NCBI RefSeq assembly: GCF_902712855.1
Contig: NZ_LR743507.1
Span: forward strand, 1,908,001-1,972,000
Length of the DNA stretch: 64,000 bases
Reading direction: 5' to 3'
Source: Variovorax paradoxus
Lineage (GTDB): Bacteria; Pseudomonadota; Gammaproteobacteria; Burkholderiales; Burkholderiaceae_C
The notes under the pieces were generated by a model. The model made no database searches and was not told the origin of the DNA. It saw only the letters and a program-made list of their open reading frames with translations. Shown here piece after piece: positions 58,456 to 64,000 of the stretch (its first letter is position 1; each line of letters begins with the position of its first letter). A program made the translations under genes and the position numbers.

Positions 58456-59232
58456 ATGGAAATGAGTTTCCAGTACGCCACCACGCGGCCGGTGCCGTCG
58501 GTTGCGCAGTTGTATGGCGGCGTGTTCCATGCCGCGCTCGTCGTTGCCGACGATGCACTGGTGGCGGACCGCATGCGGCGAATCCTGTCCGATCTCGCGC
58601 CACATCGCCGCGTGGTGATCGCGTCGGGTCGCGCCGAGGCGCTCAACCTGCTCGCGGCACTTCCGTACGACCTGCTGCTCGTCGACATGCAACTGCCGGG
58701 CAGGGACGGCGTCGCGCTGCTGCAGCACGTGCGCCAGCATCACGTGCGCATCGAAAGCATCGGCATGTCGGGCAAGGACGACCACGAACTGGTGAGCGCA
58801 GCGATCGGCGCCGGTGCCATCGGCTACCTGCTGACCGAGGCCGACGACTTCGAGCTGTCGTATCTGCTGCGCTCGATCGAGCGCGGGGGCTCGCCGATGG
58901 ACTCGCGCATTGCGCGGCGCATCGTCGGCTCGATCGCTGCATCGGCCAAGGCGCGTGCCATCGAGCCGATCCGCGTGCAGCAGCCGCCGGCGCCCGTGCT
59001 CGTGCCCGTGCCGGAGGCGGACAACAAGGTGCCGCGCGGATTGCTCTCGCCGCGGGAACTCAAGGTGCTGCGCCTGATCGCACAGGGCTGGAGCAACCGG
59101 CAGATCGCGGAAGCGGTCTACCTTTCGGTCAACACCATCGAGTTTCACGCCAAGAGCATCTATCGCAAGCTCGCCGTCAAGTCGAGGACCCAGGCGGTCC
59201 ACGAGGCGATGCAGCATGGCCTTCTGAACTGA
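58456..59232 (+). CDS. LuxR/NarL-type response regulator
   Basis: The product has 258 residues: receiver domain (about 25-150) with phospho-acceptor Asp77 (LLLVDMQLPGRDG), acidic pair ADD at 31-33 and Ser105 (GMSGKDD), then a linker with PAPVLVPVP, then a LuxR helix-turn-helix (196-258: LSPRELKVLRLIAQGWSNRQ, VNTIEFHAKSIYRKL). The conserved lysine of receivers, normally in GYLLK, is Thr127 here (GYLLTEADD), so phosphorylation signalling may be altered. No sensor kinase is adjacent. The ATG at 58456 follows AGGGGGAA; the frame open to 58198 is not coding. It is a likely regulator of the divergent adhesin. Confidence 0.9.
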   Translation: MEMSFQYATTRPVPSVAQLYGGVFHAALVVADDALVADRMRRILSDLAPHRRVVIASGRAEALNLLAALPYDLLLVDMQLPGRDGVALLQHVRQHHVRIESIGMSGKDDHELVSAAIGAGAIGYLLTEADDFELSYLLRSIERGGSPMDSRIARRIVGSIAASAKARAIEPIRVQQPPAPVLVPVPEADNKVPRGLLSPRELKVLRLIAQGWSNRQIAEAVYLSVNTIEFHAKSIYRKLAVKSRTQAVHEAMQHGLLN

Positions 59233-59325
59233 AGTCCCCCTGGCGACAGCCCCTGCCGCCCTGGCGGGCGCCCGCGGAACGCGGCGCGCCTTGCCGTCGC
59301 TCGCCCGCCACGCGCGTGGCAGCCA

Positions 59326-59355
59326 TTGAATATCCTTGTAGCGCCCCGCTACAAT
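59326..59355 (+). promoter_or_regulatory. Candidate petABC promoter containing a palindrome
   Basis: TTGAAT (59326-59331) and TACAAT (59350-59355) are 18 bp apart. A perfect 8-bp inverted repeat (TTGTAGCG at 59336-59343, CGCTACAA at 59347-59354) fills the spacer and covers most of the -10, so a bound protein there would block RNA polymerase. The start would be near 59362, 38 nt before petA. Confidence 0.5.
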
Positions 59356-59399
59356 CGCCGGTTGACTCCTGCTCCAGCGAAGAAGACAAGAGGATCCCC

Positions 59400-60017
59400 A
59401 TGAGTGACATGACCTCCGGCTCGCCCCGGATCGACACCAGCAAGCGCACGTGGTTGATTGCATCCAGCTGCGCTGGCGTGGCGGGCGGCGTGGCCACCGC
59501 CATCCCCTTTGTGAGCACTTTCCAGCCTTCCGAGAAGGCCAAGGCTGCGGGTGCCGCAGTCGAGGTCGACATCGGTGGCCTCAAGGTCGGCGAGAAGATC
59601 ACGGTCGAATGGCGGGGAAAGCCGGTCTGGATTCTCAAGCGCACGCCCGAGCAGATTGCCGAACTTCCCAAGCTGGACGGCCAACTGGCCGACCCCCTCT
59701 CCAAGCGTCACCCCGACGAATTCACCCCCAAGTACGCGCAGAACGAGCACCGTTCGATCAAGCCCGAAGTGCTGGTCGTGGTCGGCATCTGCACTCACCT
59801 GGGCTGCTCGCCGACCGACCGCTTCGCAGCCGGGCCGCAGCCTTCGCTGCCGAACGACTGGGAAGGCGGCTTCCTCTGCCCTTGCCACGGTTCCACTTTC
59901 GACCTGGCCGGCCGAGTCTTCAAGAACAAGCCCGCGCCCGACAACCTGCCGGTGCCGCCGCACATGTACCTGTCGGACACCAAGCTCCTGATCGGTGAAG
60001 ACTCCAAGAAGGCCTGA
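59400..60017 (+). CDS. petA: Ubiquinol-cytochrome c reductase iron-sulfur (Rieske) subunit
   Basis: Carries the high-potential 2Fe-2S centre of the bc1 complex. The 205-residue product has a Tat-like N-terminus (SKRTWLIASSCAGVAGG) with a retained membrane anchor, then the cluster motifs CTHLGC (Cys131, His133) and CPCHGS (Cys160, His163), with the disulfide cysteines 136 and 162. The ATG at 59400 gives the family start. First gene of petABC; 14-bp gap to petB. Confidence 0.96.
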   Translation: MSDMTSGSPRIDTSKRTWLIASSCAGVAGGVATAIPFVSTFQPSEKAKAAGAAVEVDIGGLKVGEKITVEWRGKPVWILKRTPEQIAELPKLDGQLADPLSKRHPDEFTPKYAQNEHRSIKPEVLVVVGICTHLGCSPTDRFAAGPQPSLPNDWEGGFLCPCHGSTFDLAGRVFKNKPAPDNLPVPPHMYLSDTKLLIGEDSKKA

Positions 60018-60031
60018 GGCGGAAGAAGAAC

Positions 60032-61468
60032 ATGGCTGAATTCCACGAGATTTCCCCCAACGCACCGGCCGGCGAGAAGCTGCTGAACTGGGTCGACAAC
60101 CGCTTCCCGCTGAGCAAGCTGTGGAACGACCAGTGGGGCAAGTACTACGCGCCCAAGAACTTCAACTTCTGGTACATCTTCGGCTCGCTGGCCATGCTGG
60201 TGCTGGTGATCCAGATCGTCACCGGCATCTTCCTCGTCATGCACTACAAGCCTGATGCGAACCAGGCGTTCGCATCGGTCGAGTACATCATGCGCGACGT
60301 GCCGTGGGGCTGGCTCATCCGCTACATCCATTCGACCGGCGCGTCGGCGTTCTTCGTGGTCGTGTACCTGCACATGTTCCGCGGCCTCATGTACGGCAGC
60401 TACCGCAAGCCGCGCGAACTGATCTGGGTGTTCGGCTGCGCGATCTTCCTGTGCCTGATGGCCGAAGCCTTCATGGGCTACCTGCTGCCCTGGGGCCAGA
60501 TGTCGTACTGGGGCGCCCAGGTGATCGTGAACCTGTTCGCCGCCATTCCGTTCATCGGCCCGGACCTGGCACTGCTGATCCGCGGCGACTACGTGGTGAG
60601 CGACGCCACGCTGAACCGCTTCTTCAGCTTCCATGTGATCGCCGTGCCGCTGGTGCTGCTCGGCCTGGTGGTCGCCCACCTGATCGCGCTGCACGAGGTC
60701 GGCTCGAACAACCCCGACGGCATCGAGATCAAGGCCAACCGCGGCCCCGACGGCCATCCGCTCGACGGCATTCCGTCGCACCCGTACTACACGGTGCACG
60801 ACATCTTCGGCGTGGTGGTGTTCCTCACCATCTTCTCGGCGGTGATCTTCTTCGCCCCCGAAGCCGGCGGCTACTTCCTCGAGTACAACAACTTCATCCC
60901 GGCCGATTCGCTGAAGACGCCGAACCACATCGCACCGGTCTGGTACTTCACGCCGTTCTATTCGATGCTGCGCGCGACCACCGACGACATGGTTAACGTG
61001 TTCTCGCTGATCATCGCGGCCGCCGTCATCTGGAACTTCGTCAAGGGCAAGTCGGGCATGGGCCTGAAGATCGCGGCCGTCGTCGTGGCGGCCGTGGCCA
61101 TCTTCCTGCTCAAGACCTTCGACGCCAAGTTCTGGGGCGTGGTCGTGATGGGCGGCTCGGTCATCATCCTGTTCTTCCTGCCGTGGCTCGACCACAGCGA
61201 AGTCAAGTCGATCCGCTACCGCCCGAGCTGGCACAAGTACGTGTACGGCTTCTTCGTGTTCTTCTTCCTGATCCTCGGCTACCTGGGCATCCAGCCGCCG
61301 GGCGTCTGGGGCAACCTGGTCATCGGCTCGTTCGCCCTCGACATCGCGCAGACCATCTCGCAGATCGGCACGCTCTTCTACTTCGGCTTCTTCCTGCTGA
61401 TGCCGTGGTGGAGCCGCAAGGGCGAGTTCAAACCCGTGCCCGAGCGCGTGGTCTTCGCCGCCCATTGA
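60032..61468 (+). CDS. petB: Cytochrome b of the bc1 complex
   Basis: The 478-residue membrane protein has eight helices and two b haems. Haem-ligand His pairs are in helices B and D (YIHSTGASAFFVVVYLHMFRG; FFSFHVIAVPLVLLGLVVAHLIALHEVG). The quinol-site PEWY-type motif appears as APVWYFTPFYSMLR. MEAFMGYLLPWGQMSYWGA is also present. It is somewhat longer than mitochondrial cytochrome b because of a C-terminal hydrophobic extension common in betaproteobacteria. Confidence 0.97.
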   Translation: MAEFHEISPNAPAGEKLLNWVDNRFPLSKLWNDQWGKYYAPKNFNFWYIFGSLAMLVLVIQIVTGIFLVMHYKPDANQAFASVEYIMRDVPWGWLIRYIHSTGASAFFVVVYLHMFRGLMYGSYRKPRELIWVFGCAIFLCLMAEAFMGYLLPWGQMSYWGAQVIVNLFAAIPFIGPDLALLIRGDYVVSDATLNRFFSFHVIAVPLVLLGLVVAHLIALHEVGSNNPDGIEIKANRGPDGHPLDGIPSHPYYTVHDIFGVVVFLTIFSAVIFFAPEAGGYFLEYNNFIPADSLKTPNHIAPVWYFTPFYSMLRATTDDMVNVFSLIIAAAVIWNFVKGKSGMGLKIAAVVVAAVAIFLLKTFDAKFWGVVVMGGSVIILFFLPWLDHSEVKSIRYRPSWHKYVYGFFVFFFLILGYLGIQPPGVWGNLVIGSFALDIAQTISQIGTLFYFGFFLLMPWWSRKGEFKPVPERVVFAAH

Positions 61469-61503
61469 GAACCAGAAGCGCCAAGAGAGCTGAGAGACAC
61501 ACG

Positions 61504-62277
61504 ATGAAGAAAAGCATTTCCGGCTGGCTCGCTGTCCTGGGTCTGGCACTGGGCCTGACCTTCTCCGCGGCGGCATCGGCCGAGTCCGAGGGCATTGCCT
61601 GGGACAAAGCTCCCAACAAGACCACCGACGTGGCCGCGCTGCAGAACGGCGCCAAGCTGTTCGTCAACTACTGCCTCAACTGCCATTCGGCAGCCTTCAT
61701 GCGCTACAACCGCCTGCAGGACATCGGCATCACCGAGCAGCAGATCAAGGACAACCTTCTGTTCACGACCGACAAGGTCGGCGAGACCATGAAGGCCAAC
61801 ATCGACGCGCGCCAGGCCAAGGAGTGGTTCGGAACCACACCCCCCGACCTGACGCTGGTCGCCCGCTCGCGGGCCGGCCACGGCGGCACCGGCGCCGACT
61901 ACCTCTACACTTACCTGCGCACCTACTACCGCGACGACACCAAGGCCACCGGCTGGAACAACCTCGCGTTCCCGAGCGTCGCCATGCCGAATCCCCTGTG
62001 GGAACTGCAGGGCGAACGCCGGCCGGTCTACACCAAGGTCGAGCAGCACGGTCATGAAGCCGAGGTGTTCAAGGGCTGGGAGCAAGTCACCCCCGGCACC
62101 CTGACGCCCGTGCAGTACGACAATGCGGTCGGCGACCTGGTCAGTTACCTGCAATGGATGGCCGAACCGGCACAGAACACCCGCATTCGCATCGGCGTCT
62201 GGGTGCTGCTGTTCCTGGCCATGTCGGTGGTATTCGTGTGGCGGCTGAACGCCTCGTACTGGAAAGACGTCAAGTAA
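61504..62277 (+). CDS. petC: Cytochrome c1 of the bc1 complex
   Basis: The 257-residue product has a cleavable signal ending ASA (26), haem-attachment CLNCH (Cys57, Cys60, His61), a distal Met in SVAMPNPLWE (about 162) and a C-terminal membrane anchor (IRIGVWVLLFLAMSVVFVW) before the cytoplasmic tail SYWKDVK. It receives electrons from PetA and passes them to soluble cytochrome c. A terminator lies 44 bp downstream, before sspA. Confidence 0.96.
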   Translation: MKKSISGWLAVLGLALGLTFSAAASAESEGIAWDKAPNKTTDVAALQNGAKLFVNYCLNCHSAAFMRYNRLQDIGITEQQIKDNLLFTTDKVGETMKANIDARQAKEWFGTTPPDLTLVARSRAGHGGTGADYLYTYLRTYYRDDTKATGWNNLAFPSVAMPNPLWELQGERRPVYTKVEQHGHEAEVFKGWEQVTPGTLTPVQYDNAVGDLVSYLQWMAEPAQNTRIRIGVWVLLFLAMSVVFVWRLNASYWKDVK

Positions 62278-62290
62278 TTCCGTCCACGCC

Positions 62291-62316
62291 GACCGGACGC
62301 CCCCGGGCATCCGGTC
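62291..62316. repeat. Perfect 7-bp inverted repeat after petC
   Basis: GACCGGA (62291-62297) and TCCGGTC (62310-62316) frame a 12-nt C/G-rich loop between petC and the terminator. It may protect the 3' end of the petABC message or form part of an attenuator ahead of sspA. Confidence 0.4.
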
Positions 62317-62320
62317 CCAC

Positions 62321-62353
62321 AGAGTGGGTTGCCAACGCGACCCACTCTTTTTG
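62321..62353 (+). terminator. Rho-independent terminator between petC and sspA
   Basis: AGAGTGGGT (62321-62329) and ACCCACTCT (62340-62348) form a perfect 9-bp stem with a 10-nt loop, followed by a T-rich tail. It ends only about 7 bp before the sspA ribosome site (AGGAG, 62360-62364), leaving no room for a promoter between. Confidence 0.85.
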
Positions 62354-62373
62354 ATTTTTAGGAGTCTCTTGCC

Positions 62374-62985
62374 ATGATGGTCTTGTATTCAGGAACGACC
62401 TGCCCCTTTTCCCACCGCTGCCGCTTCGTGTTGTTCGAAAAGGGCATGGACTTCGAGATCCGCGACGTCGATCTCTACAACAAGCCCGAAGACATCAGCG
62501 TGATGAATCCGTACGGCCAGGTGCCGATCCTGGTCGAGCGCGACCTGATCCTGTACGAATCGAACATCATCAACGAGTACATCGACGAGCGCTTCCCGCA
62601 TCCGCAGCTGATGCCCGGCGACCCGGTCGACCGCGCCCGCGTGCGCCTGTTCCTGCTCAACTTCGAGAAGGAACTGTTCGTGCATGTCTCGACGCTCGAG
62701 AACCGCACCACCAAGGGTAACGAGAAGGCACTGGAAAAGGCCCGCTCGCACATCCGCGACCGCCTCACGCAGCTGGCACCCGTGTTCCTCAAGAACAAGT
62801 ACATGCTGGGCGACAACTTCTCGATGCTCGACGTGGCCATCGCACCGCTGTTGTGGCGCCTGGACTACTACGGCATCGACCTCAGCAAGAACGCGGCCCC
62901 GCTGCTGAAGTACGCCGAGCGCATCTTCTCGCGCCCGGCTTACATCGAAGCACTGACGCCGTCCGAAAAGGTTATGCGAAAGTAA
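62374..62985 (+). CDS. sspA: Stringent starvation protein A (GST-fold transcription factor)
   Basis: The 203-residue product has a glutathione-transferase fold with N-terminal thioredoxin-like domain (MVLYSGTTCPFSHRCRFVLFEKGMDFE) and C-terminal helical domain. SspA binds RNA polymerase and modulates stress-phase transcription; the Pro-Ser-His surface motif corresponds to PFSHR here. Two adjacent ATGs (62374, 62377) are possible starts; AGGAG spacing suits either. sspB follows after a repeat-filled gap. Confidence 0.94.
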   Translation: MMVLYSGTTCPFSHRCRFVLFEKGMDFEIRDVDLYNKPEDISVMNPYGQVPILVERDLILYESNIINEYIDERFPHPQLMPGDPVDRARVRLFLLNFEKELFVHVSTLENRTTKGNEKALEKARSHIRDRLTQLAPVFLKNKYMLGDNFSMLDVAIAPLLWRLDYYGIDLSKNAAPLLKYAERIFSRPAYIEALTPSEKVMRK

Positions 62986-62995
62986 TTAAGATCGC

Positions 62996-63087
62996 CCGCA
63001 GGCTTCGCGCACTTCGTGTCGCTTCGCCGACCCCCCTTCGGGGGCAGCACCTGCGGACCGGCAAAACCGGTTCCGCGGTGTTCCGCG
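62996..63087 (+). repeat. Structured intergenic repeat, copy 6 (sspA-sspB gap)
   Basis: This is the clearest plus-orientation copy. It has outer arms CCGCAGG (62996-63002) and CCTGCGG (63050-63056), mini-hairpin CAC-TTC-GTG (63010-63018), CCCCC/GGGGG hairpin (about 63031-63044) and a CCGG-CAAAA-CCGG hairpin (63058-63070), ending ttccgcggtgttccgcg. It separates the normally adjacent sspA and sspB. Confidence 0.75.
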
Positions 63088-63142
63088 AAAAGACAGTGGC
63101 CACTTCGAGGCTGCGATTTCGCGATTGCAGGGTACTAATTTC

Positions 63143-63712
63143 ATGATCAACGCGCTCGAGTCGTCATCCACCCGCCCTTATCTCATCCGGGCGTTGTACG
63201 AATGGTGCACCGACAACGGGTTCACGCCCTATGTGGCGGTGCAGGTCGACGACACCGTCCAGGTGCCGCGCGAGTACGTGAAGAACGGCGAGATAGTGCT
63301 CAACATCAGCTTCGACGCGACGAGTTCGCTCAAGCTCGGCAACGACTTCATCGAGTTCAAGGCCCGTTTCGCGGGCACTGCACGCGAAATCAGCGTGCCG
63401 GTGGGTCGCGTGATCGCGATCTACGCACGCGAGAACGGCCAGGGCATGGCGTTTCCGGCGCCGGCTCCTTCGGTTCCCGCGGAGCACGGCGATGCGCCGG
63501 CTGCGGCTGCGTCGACCCAGGGTCCGGCCCGCATGCCGTTGCGCGACGCTTCGCGCGGCACCGAAGGCGATGCCAGCAAGATCGTGCATCTGGTCACGGG
63601 CGAGGAGGGCGACGAAACCGTCGGCGCGGGTTCGCCTGCGGACCCTGTCGACGAGCCACCGCGTCCGCCAGCCGGCGGGGGCGCACGGCCTTCGCTCAAG
63701 CGCATCAAGTAG
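63143..63712 (+). CDS. sspB: ClpXP protease specificity-enhancing factor SspB
   Basis: The 189-residue adaptor delivers ssrA-tagged proteins to ClpXP. N-terminal fold: SSTRPYLIRALYEWCTDNGFTPYVAVQVDD, REYVKNGEIVLNISFDATSSLKLGNDFIEFKARFAG. A long low-complexity Ala/Pro linker leads to the C-terminal ClpX-binding tail (RPSLKRIK), which ends in the expected basic/hydrophobic motif. The ribosome site is weak (AGGG at 63129-63132). Confidence 0.93.
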   Translation: MINALESSSTRPYLIRALYEWCTDNGFTPYVAVQVDDTVQVPREYVKNGEIVLNISFDATSSLKLGNDFIEFKARFAGTAREISVPVGRVIAIYARENGQGMAFPAPAPSVPAEHGDAPAAAASTQGPARMPLRDASRGTEGDASKIVHLVTGEEGDETVGAGSPADPVDEPPRPPAGGGARPSLKRIK

Positions 63713-63731
63713 TGAGCGGGTCGGGGCCGCT

Positions 63732-63749
63732 CGGCCGGTCCACCGGCCG
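63732..63749. repeat. Hairpin after sspB
   Basis: CGGCCGG and CCGGCCG form a perfect 7-bp stem with a TCCA loop, 20 bp after the sspB stop and just before the tRNA promoter region. There is no T-run, so termination by it alone would be weak. Confidence 0.4.
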
Positions 63750-63782
63750 GTGCCACTAGAATCACGCCCTGGATTTTCTTCA

Positions 63783-63858
63783 GCCGCTTTAGCTCAATTG
63801 GTAGAGCACCCGCCTTGTAAGCGGAAGGTCGTCAGTTCGATTCCGACAAGCGGCACCA
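63783..63858 (+). tRNA. tRNA-Thr (anticodon UGU)
   Basis: A 76-nt cloverleaf can be drawn: acceptor GCCGCTT/AAGCGGC (7 bp), D-arm GCTC/GAGC, anticodon loop CTTGTAA (anticodon TGT), variable loop AGGTC, T-loop TTCGATT, discriminator A and an encoded CCA. Two non-Watson-Crick positions are present: C27-A43 closing the anticodon stem, and one A-C in the T-stem. A TAGAAT hexamer at 63757-63762 is a likely -10, and a terminator follows at once. Confidence 0.95.
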
Positions 63859-63865
63859 AGCAGAA

Positions 63866-63898
63866 CCCCCTGTGTTTTCACCGACACAGGGGGTTTTT
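63866..63898 (+). terminator. Rho-independent terminator after tRNA-Thr
   Basis: CCCCCTGTG (63866-63874) and CACAGGGGG (63885-63893) form a perfect 9-bp stem with a 10-nt loop, followed by TTTTTCTTT. It begins 8 bp after the tRNA 3' end. Confidence 0.88.
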
Positions 63899-63914
63899 CT
63901 TTGGTGGCCAAGCT

Positions 63915-64000
63915 TCAGGCAGCGGCCGACTGCGCCACGCCCTGCATCAGCAAGCCGAGCATCGCCAGCTGCGCCACCAGCGCGGGCCGCCGGGCCGAAC
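63915..64000 (-). CDS. Possible C-terminal end of a protein leaving the window
   Basis: A frame on the minus strand runs from the window edge to a TGA at 63915-63917, ending in residues LGLLMQGVAQSAAA. It is hydrophobic and Ala-rich, possibly the last membrane or amphipathic helix of a protein. Only 28 codons are visible and no family can be named. It is convergent with the tRNA gene, whose terminator could serve both. Confidence 0.3.
   Translation of the reverse strand, partial: SARRPALVAQLAMLGLLMQGVAQSAAA

Overview
The window is GC-rich chromosomal DNA of a betaproteobacterium, most probably family Comamonadaceae and close to Variovorax. This is an inference from gene order (pilMNOPQ-aroKB-dgt-gltBD-mla, murA-his-hinT-tatABC, petABC-sspAB) and from the protein sequences; no rRNA is present. 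There is no prophage, CRISPR array or intact composite transposon. Most of the window is core metabolism and cell-envelope genes, interrupted by a few accessory insertions.

Layout. 1-4.2 kb: end of a cytochrome c maturation gene, the MsrPQ periplasmic methionine-sulfoxide repair pair, and lysA-lptM divergent from cyaY. 4.2-12 kb: PBP1A (mrcA) divergent from the type IV pilus alignment/secretin operon pilMNOPQ, whose genes overlap by stop/start fusion. 12-18.2 kb: aroK, aroB, dgt and an accessory tail (MFS transporter, DUF1415 protein, methyltransferase, RAYT transposase). 18.4-24.8 kb: glutamate synthase gltBD, closed by a strong terminator. 24.9-29.1 kb: the phospholipid-transport set mlaF-E-D-A-C-B. 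29.2-31.4 kb: a YadGH-like ABC exporter and a BolA-like protein. 31.4-46.8 kb: murA and the histidine pathway (hisG, D, C, B, H, A, F, I, E), interrupted by a lipoprotein/Rap1a-like/SUFU-domain trio, an AAA ATPase, a symporter plus binding-protein pair and a sugar-phosphate mutarotase. 46-49.9 kb: a small membrane protein, hinT, tatABC and a DegS-like protease. 50-53.8 kb: MFS symporter, NIF3-like protein, pdxA, mscL. 53.8-59.2 kb: the most distinctive region, a TPR/GT41 glycosyltransferase, a repeat-rich trimeric autotransporter adhesin and a divergent LuxR-type response regulator. 59.3-63.7 kb: cytochrome bc1 (petABC), sspA, sspB. The window closes with tRNA-Thr(UGU) and the tail of one more gene.

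How the parts work together. The window carries the Tat translocase and three proteins with Tat-like signals (MsrP, the Rieske protein PetA, MlaC). PilQ, PBP1A, Mla, LptM, DegS and the adhesin are all envelope functions. The adhesin passenger is dense in N-X-S/T sequons and lies just upstream of, and co-oriented with, a cytoplasmic-type GT41 glycosyltransferase. A dedicated adhesin-glycosylation system is therefore the best candidate for a little-described system here.

Repeats. Two repeat families stand out. One is a structured intergenic element of about 80 bp, present six times; two copies are flanked by 7-8 bp direct duplications and sit exactly at ATGA stop/start junctions. The other is an AT-rich 17-bp palindrome, present three times inside or at the start of genes.
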